Of a DNA stretch of 64,000 bases, positions 26,834 to 39,400 are shown one piece after another. The translations under genes and the position numbers were made by a program. Within the stretch, counting starts at the first letter, position 1; each line of letters starts with the position of its first letter. The DNA lies in contig JAPYMA010000381.1 in assembly GCA_035041965.1 (NCBI GenBank), positions 1 to 64,000 on the forward strand, written 5' to 3'. Origin of the DNA: Anisakis pegreffii (taxonomy: Eukaryota; Nematoda; Chromadorea; Rhabditida; Anisakidae). Below the pieces are notes generated by a model. It was not told where the DNA came from. It worked only from the letters and a program-made list of their open reading frames with translations, and searched no databases.

Positions 26834-29630
26834 TTATGGGAACCTTGAAAGGGCGTCGTAGATTCGTCTCTTCTCGAAATTGTCGTCGACAACCGGAAAC
26901 GCTCTTCCACCGGCACGTTTCTCCAGGAATTTCCAACTGCGAAGCAGATCCTCGTTTGCCAACGGGTCATAATTGAGCATTGGACGTGCACCAGCGCGCT
27001 TCTCGACATAATTCGCTATGTGAAATGCACGACCTCCACCACGTTTCTCTTCTTCTGGCTGCAAATAAATTCAGATTCAATTATATGCATCCCACACTTC
27101 TGTAAAAATTATATCTGCTTTCATGAAGTCTGTCAAAACCGATATTTGATTTGCTCAAAATTCATATGTATATAAATATTCAATTTACTTGTAGATACGA
27201 CCGTAACATTATTTTACTTGTGCTTGATTAGTCATTGCAAATATACGATGATAGACCGATCAGTTTATCAGTTCGAAAGACCAGAGTGGAAATCAAGTGC
27301 TCGGAAAATCGGTAAAGTTGAGAGGTGCCCAATGCAAGATAAAATCAAAAAATGTAAGCATCCGTTCCATTAGGAAGTATTCAGCTCCACGAAATTCCCA
27401 GTTAAGTTGTGCCTACTGATGTGCATCCACATAATCTTCGATGATCATGTAGGCGGCATACATTTAGCAACAAAAACTCAAACACATCAAATTTCCAGTT
27501 ATGTTAAGGCGATGACAACTTTGAATTGCTAATCGGCGAGTCAAATTCAATTATCACTTCACTGCCGCTCGCTCACAGCGTATCTTCCAATCATCAGTAC
27601 ACAGGAAATGATAAACTTTCATGAGTGTTCCAATGCTCACGTTTATGATCGAATTCAGCTCTGTCGTTTAATTCAATTTCTGTTTCCAAACGAAATTTCA
27701 TGGCACTCGAGCATTCATGCCAAAAATTATAATATTTTCGAAAAACTTTGTTTTTTTCGTTTGATCAGCTGAAGTCCAATTTGCACTTGCCAAAACTAAA
27801 TGATCGAATGGGATTTCACTGTTATGACAGGTGTGTTCGATGAAACGAGATGAAATCACATTGAATGTGAATCAATCGTTTGAATATTCCAAAACGTTGA
27901 CTTTCCTGAAATTTCGAATTCTAGAAGGAGATTCTCACGTTGATGTAAAATGGACGGCCACCAGCCCGCTTCTCGATGTCGTCTGGATCTTGAATTTTGA
28001 AGAATCGAGCACCACCTCGTTTCTCGTTCACCAACGTGAACGGACGACCACCACCACGCTTTTCTAAAGTGTCCGCTTCTTGTGCACTCCCTAAAACAGT
28101 CATTCGATTATCTCGCTCCATCTACGATCATAGAGCAAAATTACCTATGAATGCGGTTACCGCACTGATTCAAGCAATCCATGGCACATTGAGTGCACAT
28201 TGTTCGACTAATCATACGCTCATGTGATATTCTAAACCAAAAATTCCCTCATGAAACACATAAGATCGGCCATGGGATACCTCAGAGGATACTTAGGTCA
28301 GTTAAACTTGGTAATAAGGTCAGTTAAACTCGTATTTAGTTCTTCAGACAAATGATGTGTTCAGGACGATTGACTCCGACATGAACATTTCCTATGTCGT
28401 GCATCATTTCCGATTCAACTTAACATGAATCTTGTTGAAGCAGATTCGGTATATTTCACGGATATGATTACATATATATGCGAACGTATTTTGTGGCATA
28501 CCCGATAAGCACTCAAAGCCAACAAAAATAGTATTCTTCAATTCGAAAATATTTGGATGCCCATTTTCTTCAACTGAAGTGAATAAATGCCCATTTGAAA
28601 CATACGACAATGACTTCAAATCACATCGATCACAGCAGACTAGAACATAAATCCGTCAAAGAGCTTTGAAAAATGACTACCTCGATAAAAACCACGAGGG
28701 AGCAGTAATAAAGGATTCGGCTTCTTATGTTTTATGAATGTTCACTGTTAAGAAAAGTAATCTTAACTAGGAATTTCAACTGCAACGATTTATCAAGGGA
28801 CAAATCTCAAATTCACTCACATCAAAAAAAGTAACTTTGCAAACAGCGAAATCAAGCTCAATGGTGCTACAAAAGTACTTCAATCGGTCTCAGAATCGGT
28901 TCCTCATAACCGTTAATCAACTCGGATCTGATGAATGCAAAAACTTTGACTGAAATTGTTTTCTAGGCCGATTTGCCTATTCATCACTAATCACGTCAGC
29001 TACCAGATGAATATTTCGTACCGACAAGCATGCCCATTTGATTGTAAGATCTTAATTTTAACCTGATCATTTTTCAAAATATGAATATTCTCTACAATTA
29101 AGCCCTGCCATTTGGAATTGTTACGATCTGTTGCAATTGAACACAGTGATCATTGTAAAACTGGGTTCATCGTTCAATTTTGCATCATTTTTGGTCAATA
29201 AGATAAAATAACGAAACAAGAGACGACCCGACCGCAACTAGGCTTCGAAATCAGTGCTACGCCCCACCTAATTCAGTGCTCCCTAATGATCATTGCTCAA
29301 TGGTTATCTTAAGAGCTGTTGGAATATCACTATTAATCGAAGAACAGCAATGGAACTTCTCAAAAAATACTACGAATATTCATTACGTTAATGCTATTCA
29401 CACGAACGGATACATCCTCAGTTCAAGTCAAGTCAAACGACCTCACACTTGTGACCAATTGAAAATCCGAAGTTATTTTTGAGAGGTGCGATTTGATCAG
29501 AAAAATGATCTCAAAAATATCAAATCAGTAGCAGCAAGAGCATCAATGTTGAGGTGATTTTAAGGGAAAACATACCGTATTGAATGAGGAGTAAGAGCAT
29601 AATAAGGCTAATTCTGCTCATCATATTCAT
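26834..29630 (-). CDS. NLP-21-like neuropeptide precursor
   Basis: Three exons, 29576-29630, 27939-28090 and 26834-27058 (TAA), join in phase to give a complete preprohormone of about 143 residues. The first exon is a signal peptide (MNMMSRISLIMLLLLIQYG) with likely cleavage after GSA. The rest is a string of peptides separated by KR: GGGRPFTLVNE, GGARFFKIQDPDDIE, AGGRPFYINPEEE, GGGRAFHIANYVE, one beginning AGARPMLNYDP, AGGRAFPVVDDNFE, then KRR and a short tail. The GGxR-hydrophobic start is the hallmark of C. elegans NLP-21 peptides. No peptide ends in Gly, so none should be amidated. Release would be through the secretory pathway from neurons (family knowledge). The peptide spanning the second intron (phase 0) supports the splice. 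Intron 1 is about 1.5 kb; an additional exon there is possible but not needed. Confidence 0.93.
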
Positions 29631-30780
29631 GGCGAACAGATCAAGTGAATGAATGAATGTTGCCGTAGGTCCAGTGCTTATATGCTAGGGGATTGTATGG
29701 TGTGGTGGCACTCTGGTTTCTAGTTACTGAACACAATAACAAGTTGGTATCAAACGAACAACTATAAGCATCCATCAAACGTATGCAAAATTCAGTTGTT
29801 ACGCCGCCCATCAGCTACGATATTTTTTTCTCGTTCTGCTTCATCATCAAATTCCCACCCATCACGTTAACCCAAAATCGAATTGTCCTGCAATCGCTTA
29901 TCACGCATCTGCATTTCAATGAACAAATATTTTTCAATGAACTTTCAAGAAGAGCCAAATCGAAATTGCATCATTCATCAATGTGAAATGCACTAAATCT
30001 TTAACTACCTAAAAGAAATTGCCAAGGCATATAAGCAGATTTTGCTTTGATGGCTTGTCCTTGTCGAGAAATTCAGTCGAGATAACGTATAAATAGGTTC
30101 AGTGCCTCGTTAGCACTACATATAGATTGCGTGGCCAGCTCATGGCGACGACGACGACGTAAACAGAAGGACGGCTTTCACGCTGAATGCAGGAAATTAA
30201 TTCATCATTACGTTCTGAAATTCCTGAATTCGTTCATTTCGTGTGTTCGTTCGCTCTCGTTTCACCACAAATCTCTCGTTGCTGAAACCTTCAGGCTGAA
30301 ATCTAAGTTATACCTGATGCCTCAGTCTAATCGTGATTCTGACCAGATCTTAAAGCACATCTCAACTCTCAATTATCAGACCCATAATGACACACACCCC
30401 AACTCTCTCCCACCCACGTACATTTGAAAAGCATCCAAATGCTCAAAAGGAAGTCAAATGCTGCAGAAGAAGAATTGACATCAAATCTGAGACTTTTGCT
30501 TTTTTTTCCAACTTCACATCCACCTAAATAAACATCGCAAAAAAAGATCGCTGATTAACTGACTCTTCATGAACTCTGCAGTACATAAGGGATCTCTGAA
30601 AAAAAAGATTTGGCCAATGCTATCATTGACAACAAATTTTCTTCTCATTGTGTCAAAAAGCGAAAATATCAGATTGATGAAGTGGAAAATCAAGACAACA
30701 ATTCTCACAGGACGAAAGCAATTTTCGAAAAATCTTCGCCTTATATACACACGAGAGTTTTGCGCAAAAAAAGTGAAATT

Positions 30781-33700
30781 ATGATTGCACTGAGAAAGGT
30801 TCGAAGGTTTTCACATTTTCTAATCGTCTTGCCGCTCGCGTTCGTTCATTTGACAACAGCCGAAAAAATTTTGGTAATCGAGTGAGCAACACATAATAAC
30901 GCACGATGATGATGATGATAATGCAGTGTTCGGAAAAATAAATTTTCTCCAATTTCCTCAAATATTCAACTACATCAGTGCTTGAATTGAGCATAATCGT
31001 TTGTCCAACGAAAATGTTTCAAATTTGGTCAGTAAAAATAGATGAATTCCAATTTGCCTCGTTCCACAAGAACCTCCATAGCATTAAAGTAATTGTAAGT
31101 ACTCAAATAGGTTCGAAATGCAATTATGGCTTCCATAGCAAAAACACTTCACTCGTAATTCACAATTTTGATCAATATTGAAGGATGTGGTCTTTGTTCG
31201 CGACGTTATTACAGTATACTAGATCGAAACTGTTGGTGTTGTTCAACTGCACTGAACAAGGTTTATACTTGTCGCAAAATAGATTAACTCATGTCCCAAA
31301 TGAATAACGGCTCCGGAATTGCTTGCATTTTCTATTCGCTAAACGCTGATCGTTCCGAACAAATGAAATTATTTTCACGATAGTTCTCCGTTTTCTCTTG
31401 CAATTTATTGTATAGATGCTTCAAATAACAATTTGTGAATAATTAAGTGTGCTGTCCTTGATGTAACTCATTCATTCATCCGATCATTTACATTGAGGTT
31501 GTTATTCTCTCTGGGAAGAGCAAAATTTGAATCGAGTTTGGCATTTCGATATCATCGTACAATTTGTTTTCACATCATGGCAGATATCTATTAATGAATG
31601 CTCGATCGAATGTTCACTCTTAAGTAATGAGCTTTTAAACGTTTATCTTCTTCATAGCATTGAGACGGCACACTTAATTATAGTGAATCAAAAGCAGAAA
31701 GAATTTTTTCTGATTCGTTGTCATTCGTCAGCAATTCATTCATGTGTACAAGCATGAACATAACAATGACATGCATCATATTTACACTTAATTGAAGCGT
31801 TGTTTGTTATGTTGTGAACAATTATTGTTTGGTATGCATCCTCTTATGAAGTTAATAATGAAACGACGACACATAAAACCACTGAGAACAGTGGATAGAG
31901 CATCAATAACAACTCATTCAAGCGATGCTACCAATTTGTTGGAGGTTTGTTCATCGAATGAGCGTTAATTGTATCACTCCAGGGAACCAGTTCTTCAGAC
32001 TATATATTATATTTTGCTTCAAGCGCTCATCTCGAAAGCATTCAGCGAAATGCATAAGAGCAGTGCTCTTTCTAGAATTGTCCAGCATTTCATGTATGCA
32101 TGGAGCAGTTCGCTTGAATCAACTGAAATTTTAGTATGTGAAATATTCAATGATCTGAATTATTAACATCATTGAACACTATGCTCAGTCAGCTTCTATG
32201 TGACAATATGATCACAATTAGTGATATTGCGGTCAAAATGTTATATTCCCAAAAACTAAAATAGAATAGTTTCAAGAAAAGAGTGCGTAGAGTAAAATAG
32301 AACAGAACAGCAGAAGGGCCGAATAGAATAGAACAGTTTGTGAAAACTGTGGAATAGAAGACATCACCATACCCAATGAATAACTGTTCCAGCAGAGGCA
32401 ATATTGTTAATGCAACTTTTTGAAGCTCAAACCTAGTCAATCTGAAAATCACCAACAATTGACCGTTACAGTAATTGACTATGCCGTTAAGTAATTTTAT
32501 GATGCTACGGAAAAAGTGCATCAATTATGAGTATGAAAATGGATTTGTTACAAATAAACGGAAATTGAATTCAGTTTTTGTTTCAGAAGATAAAATTGAC
32601 ATGAAATTCAAATGACATGAAAATTTATCTCATTGAACAGTTTCGCTGGAAAGTTGAATTCGAATTTAAGTATGGGTGAGTGAGTGTGTGAAAAGTTTAC
32701 GCTCAAAAAGACCCACTACTGCTTTTGGATCAACTTTTGAAATGATGATATCTGATATCTTGCTCAACACCATCGATGATATCTGCTCACAGGAAAAAAG
32801 CGATCGCGATGAAGTTCAATCAGTATTCGCGATGAGCCAGCTGCTTCTCATCCCAGCCACATCCCTCATTAAGCGGTCATAAGATGGCCCACGAAAATGA
32901 CAATTTAACTGATAATAATAGAAGTTTTTGTTCTGAAAATTAAACTTCATTCGAAAAAAATAGCAGATGTTGCAAAAATTATGCAGTTTCGATGAAGAAA
33001 TTCCAGTTAATAATAGTTGAAATATTCGAAATCTATTCAATTTGAGTACAACAAATGATCTGACGTGTAATATCAATGCTTATGAGGACAGCTTAAAAAC
33101 GTCCCTTGCGTTCACATGGCAGATCAAATCCGAAGGTACACGAAAACCAAGTGCAAATTTTTTCCTCAAGGTGATTGAAAATGCTAAAACTATTGAACTA
33201 TACATGTTTCGTCTTATAGTCCATCATAACTAAATCACTCCAAAAATACTAGCAAAATCTAGAGTGTTTATTATCCGAACACACCATCAACATATGCAAC
33301 CTTTCAAGAATGCATTCCACCGGCTAAAACATCCTTCACTTCTGTTCGTCAAATAATTCTTTCTCGATCGTTTTTGGGCAAAGCTTTCATCAGAATGTCA
33401 TAAATCTATGTTAATGTTTGGTAAATTTTAAAATGACTGCAAAATATCTGATGATTGATTGGGAGAGGATTGAACGCAAAATAGGATATATTTCATCGCT
33501 GACAACTGTGCAAAACGTTTGAAATGATCCCACAATAATCAACTGAAAACGAGCAGAACAGAGAAATTTCTTTGCAAAATTATAAATTTTCCAAAATACC
33601 GTTTTACGAAATTTTTTTGCGAATATTTACGCCTTTACAACATTCGCTAAATGAAACTCTTAAGGAAATGTCTACCTACAGTCAATTTTCTTCTTCTTTT

Positions 33701-33855
33701 GAGTTTCTTCTATTGGGCAATGAAGTATTGTTCTGATATTCCAGGATCAGTTCGTGATAAAAGCAATCGACCAGCAAATGAGTCAGCTATCTGTTGATCT
33801 TTTCAAACTGTTCAACGAGACTTTCGTTAATCTGTCTCAAATCCAAATGAAATAA
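30781..33855 (+). CDS. Putative secreted protein, orphan, model incomplete
   Basis: I do not recognise the product. A Met-initiated exon 30781-30873 ends at gtaatc and encodes a signal-peptide-like start (FLIVLPLAFVHLTTAEKIL). Further exons in compatible phase are 31584-31682, 31999-32133 (the best one: strong cag acceptor, gtatgt donor, helical sequence), a possible one in about 32690-32870 (contains SDILLNTIDDICSQEKSDRD), 33047-33170, and a terminal exon 33745-33855 (TAA) with QQMSQLSVDLFKLFNETF. The joined pieces would make a mostly helical secreted protein of roughly 240 residues. The link to the fourth piece needs a weak donor. The gene starts divergently, about 1.15 kb from the neuropeptide start. 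It could instead be two genes. Transcript data would settle it. Confidence 0.4.
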
Positions 33856-36482
33856 TTCAATGAGCTCTTCGAAAATGAACAAAATGCTCTCTCTCAACAA
33901 ACAAAATGCTCTAAAATTCAAATGTACAAAACCGCAAATTTTCACTCATTCAAAGCATTCTCCAATTTTTGAGTGCTGGAAAGATTTCAATTGTTTTGGT
34001 TGAGATGGATTAAATACTGCGCAAATAGCTTGCAGGAGCATTCAGTTGCTGTGATTTTGTGTGATAGAAGATTCCGATCGCTCACTTAATAAACCATTAT
34101 GGCTCATCACGAGATTCAGGCTTCCATCTTATCAGTAAATATCATTCATATTATCATCGTCGAATCCTTTTATTCCCAATTGAAGCAAACGTCCGATTCA
34201 CTACAAATCTGATATTATGGAATGGCTCAATCACTAAACAACTGTCATTGTGGCTGTATCATTAAACTATATATCATTGTCATTGTCAGTAAATGTCATT
34301 GCTGTGAAAACACTGTCATTTGAACAATGACGAATTAACTACTCTCAAGATTTCTTTGTGCTATTCTCTTGAGAACAATTATGTGTTGGCTCGAATTAAT
34401 GATGGATGCTTTTCATTGCGATTTAGTAATCTGACTAGATATCCGGCTGAAATTATTCAAACTATATGAATGCGTTCGATTTCCTTTTTTCCCGGACAAA
34501 TTGCGAGAAGAGTTAATGAATGTGATTTCATCGATCATTATGGATGCACGAAATTTCGTCAGATCATTATTTCAACGAGGAATCATTGTTAAAATATTTT
34601 CTATTTCACAACGATAAGTGCAAACACATTATCCGATAATTTCTCATGAAAACATTCACATTATGGGTTCATTCTTACCACAGTAATGTTCAGATACTAA
34701 CTGCAAGGAAATAAATTATTTAAAGTAAAAGAAATACGATTCAATGACCAATTGCGAGTTATTCAGTTTGATTACACATAAATATTTTATCGAGCAATGT
34801 ACCGCAAATAACCACCCACAATTAAGTGGCCTGCCATGGGTATATCAAGAGAGTTGCGTGTTTCTGCAGTTAACATTCATGAAATAAACAGCATCTTGAA
34901 ATTATTCATTAGCAGCATGTAATATCATTTGCGACTATTAATGATCCTCTTCGATGTATAATTCAAATGATCTGTGAACATTCACAATGCTAATGAAATT
35001 ATGTAACGTCAGCCAGGAAGAGGAAACCGATATTTCGATATTCACGTGTTTACGGGCTCAGAATGATTCACCACGAAAACATACCTCAACTTGGTTACTT
35101 TCCTTTCGATGGGTTGTATTCGAGCAAGACTATCGTACACATGCAAAATATAATTCATAGCAAAAAACGACTGGTCTACCATTTTTGGAATAACATTTGA
35201 TCACTTAAACTACATGAAATTGGAGGATATCAAGAGCGCTTTTGGATATTAGTGATCATCCCCGGAGACGTACAAGTTTGGAGAGTGATTCAGTGCTAGT
35301 TTAAGAGCAATCAACTGAGTTTCGGGTGCAGACTCCCGAAGGAATGACTTACACGAAGTAACCTCCAGACATAAAATCAAGGGTTGATTTATCAAATTCA
35401 CTGGTGCTTCGAAGTATCTGTCGGAATATTTTCCTTGTTAAAATGGTCACACTGAAAGAGTTCGGTCGACAAGACAGGATTATGTCCGAAAATCAGGTAT
35501 CTGGAATCGGGCTAAATATTTACATCAGGACACCAAAATATATCTTAGTCAGAATATCTGAAATATTTGAACTCATATCAGCATGACGGAACCAATGCTT
35601 ACTTTTGCAAACTTTGTGGTTTTTTGTTTAAGATTTCGATTGCAATTTTATCAATTCAATTGAACACGTTGTTGTTATTTTACTTCTCTGTTTTGTTTCT
35701 GCGAACACATTAAGTGCTCAAGTGCGAGTATCATGAAGAACAGTCAAGTTTAAGAGCAGGAAACTTCCCATTACGGGTTGATAACCGATATTTTAACCAC
35801 TGTGTTACTTCGATTGCTAATCAAATTCATCAAAGTAGACGTCAATAAAGGTTGTTATGTGCTAAATGTTGAATTTCAAAAATTACCACACTTTGAAGTA
35901 CAACGTATTGAAGAATGAACTTTCGTTGTGTTGGCTCTAGTCCTATATTTTGAATATATCATTTTTAATCCTCGATGCACTTATTGTCAGTTCATTTGTA
36001 TTGTATTCGATTGGTTTTGTAGAAGTGATTTGTTGGGTTTACGTTGAAGTTTGTAGTGCACTAAGTGAACATCACTAACATCTATACAACCACGTCTTCT
36101 TAAGCTGTCTTGTGAGCAGTCACAATTCACACGTGGCTTTGAATTATACACTTTGAGTAAAGATTATTCTAGAATCATTGTCATTCTAAAACACCACCAG
36201 TTGCATTTATTTCGAAGTTGATGCGATTGCTTTGTCTAAAGGCCATTTTTGTTGATTTTTTATGGTGAAACTTGGCGCATTTCAGTATTTCACTTTATTG
36301 CTCAAAAAATGTGCTTTTTAATTTCAATTTTAACATGTGCTCTAAATTTTTACTCTGCACTCTTTCTCGTGTTAACTCTCATCGATGATATTCAAAGTTT
36401 TGATTGTCGGTTGCACTGCTAATGTGATGGCATTTTACAGGGTCTTGTCTTGTTCGTGTCAGCACTGGTATTTGGTATTTGA
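33856..36482. other. Intergenic, AT-rich
   Basis: I found no exon with both a protein-like frame and splice signals. It includes the 3' flank of the putative secreted gene and the promoter region of hip-1. The short open frame 35404-35586 (+) is not supported by composition or context. Confidence 0.45.
36431..36482 (+). other. Possible 5' UTR splice or spliced-leader acceptor of hip-1
   Basis: The sequence cattttacag ends at 36440, 42 bases before the first in-frame ATG of hip-1. A consensus acceptor this close to a start codon is the usual position of a trans-splice site in nematodes. A conventional upstream 5' UTR exon would look the same. Confidence 0.35.
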
Positions 36483-39400
36483 ATGATGGATAAAGAAATT
36501 GAACTTCTGCATCAATTCGTTAATTTGTGCAAGAGAAATCCTGGTTTGCTGCATGAACCAAAATATGCTTTCTACAAGGAATACCTTGAAAGGTTGGGAT
36601 GCATATGCGCTGAACTTTTGTTCGTTCTACCAGTATCCATGGCAGTTTTCCCTTGATGATTACATGACCATTTCAGTCTTGGTGCAACAATACCACCGTT
36701 GCCAAAGAAAGAAGAGAAGCCCAAAGAACCGGAAGTTCATGAGGACGAAACCATGGATGAACCAGAACCACCGGTTGAATTGGATATGAGCGGTGTTATA
36801 GAGGGTGAAAAAGACGAACCATTGCCGATGGGCGATAGCGGCAAAGAGGTTTCTCCCTGTTTTCTTGCTTATAGTGTAATATTTCGCGAAATCATTCAAT
36901 GATTAGTTCAGTACCTCAATGAATATTCTGAAGAAATGACCAGTGAAAACTGCTCTGCACGAGTTTTCTTTCAGGTTAGCGATGAAGATCTCGAAAAAGC
37001 GAACGAAGAACGAAATCAGGCTATGGAAGCGTTCAATGAAGGTTGTTTTTGTGAATTTCAGTTTACACTTGATTGGTGGTCGCGTTTTGCATATCATAAG
37101 CGAAACGTTCTTACAGATAGTACATAATTTTTCTGGGAACATTGATGAAATATTGATGAAGTAACTCGACTGAATTTCCAATAACTCATCCATCCATTGT
37201 CTTGAAAGCGTGTATCATTTTCCAGTTGTGCGCATTTTTAACGATACGAACAACAAAGCTGCTGTATTCATTATTCATAATTTTGTTTTGACTGCGAGTC
37301 AGTCACAAAACAACGTTCAATAGAAAATTAATGAAGCAGCGATAATGAGAGTTTCGTTTTTAAGGAAATATGGAAAAGGCATTGGAGCATTACACAAAAG
37401 CAATTGAACTGAATCCGGGATCGGCAATTCTGCATGCTAAACGTGCAAAGTTGGTGAATGTTCTATTCGTTTTTCTATTTTATATTGTGCGCTCATAAAC
37501 TGGAAACATCTTGAATAGTTGAGGGAATACTTCGAAAAAGGTTGACTGAATGTATTGAGAATTGTGATTGATGAACATCACAAATTATCAAATTTAAGTG
37601 TGCTGCTGAAACTGAACAAACCGAATGGAGCGATTCGCGACTGTGACAAAGCAATAGAACTGAACGCAGATTCAGCACAAGGATACAAGTTCCGTGGACG
37701 TGCACAAAGGTATTGTGCATTTAATGTATTGGTTGAAGCGAGCGAATTGGTTGACATTTGATCAGAAATGCCAAACGAATGTATTTATGTTTAAAGTTAT
37801 TGACGAGCGGATAACTAAGCACATAGAAATGGTTACAGTGAGGAGTTGATTTATCGATACTATGAGATGAGACGTTTTTAGAGCGACAGCATTCACTTTT
37901 TACTTCATAGATTGTTGGGTAACTTCATGGAAGCGCATAAAGATCTCGTGATGGCTTGTAAATTGGATTACGATGACGTTGCAAACGAATGGTTGAAGGA
38001 GGTTGAGCCAAATGTGAGTTTTCTTTCTGAATCTTATTTGTTATCGTTTCAATTGACTTGATCATCGATTAAATAAAACGTCGTTTGTTTTTGCATTTAC
38101 TCTTGATTTTTTTTTTGCATTCAATTTGCCTCACATGTTTAGTGTCTTTTGAGTTCTTGTCAGTCTTGTATTTCTTTTGAATCTAATCGCAATTTATATC
38201 GTATTTAACCTACTATTTTCGCAATCGTTCTCCACAGTACAATCTGGGGGAGTAAGGTTTTTTTTAAATGAACTCTACGAATCAGTTGCGTTGTTGTTTG
38301 ACAGCACTTATAGTGTTTTATTCTCGTCAACGTAGCAGCATACGTTCACTTGATGTCAATAAATCACAGATCGTTGATTTAATGGTTGACGACCGTGAAT
38401 AATTTGTCAATGTTTTTATTTTATTCAAGCATTCCATTCAAGTGAAATTGCAAAAAGTGCGTTTCTATTACACTGTATCCAAACAAAAATTTGACGGTAA
38501 TTTTCGTCGTACAAATTGAAGTGGCCAGTTAAAAATTTACACTTGTCAGTGTGTGTCAGGAGAGAGTGTTTTCTTCAATTCATATAATTTTCTTTATTCA
38601 ACCAAGATTGGAACGCATTTGTGTTTGTTTTGAAACGCGAGTTGAGCGAGAAAATTGGGTGAAGTTATCTTTTGTTGATCGATTTCATCTGAATTGCTTA
38701 GCTGCGTTATCGTAGGTGACAGCTATGTTAGTGCATATTCTCGAAAGTGCGATGTTTTATTTGTGCTGAAAGTTGTTGTAAGTGGGTAATTTGATCATTC
38801 AGACATTTGGATCTGAATTCGCTCTGATCTCTCCATTGGGATCTGCAAGCGCTCAACATGAGTACTAATTATTGTGTACAAGAGTCGTCTTGTATGTCAA
38901 ATCGTATTCATCAATAATCTTTATTTAAAGCACTTTCATCGAACTAAATTTGAAAGCATTTATTTGATTTTCGTATCGCTACATACGCAAACAAAAGCTT
39001 ATACAATATCATTTTAAAGCACACAATATTTGACTTATATGCGCATATTACAATATATGATAATATCAAAAATCAAATGAAATGAATGCGATATAAAATA
39101 TTATAGAAAAATAAATATATATTTATGCTCTGATTATAAATGAGAGAAGCAAAGTGAAAAGCCTGACCCGCGTGTGAGAATATTTACACTCTAAATTGGG
39201 GTGGCTTTTTCAACTTTGGGCTTCTTTCTGCATAGTCGTCGTCCATTCGGACCGATTGGTGCCCTCTCCTTAATTGGTAGACCGGCCATTCTGCGACACG
39301 ACAAATGATAGATTGTGCATGGACGGCCATCAGCACGTTTGAATTGTTTGACTGCAAGTTCGGGTTTCTGTGGCGGCTGATAGATCAACTTATGAAGTGG

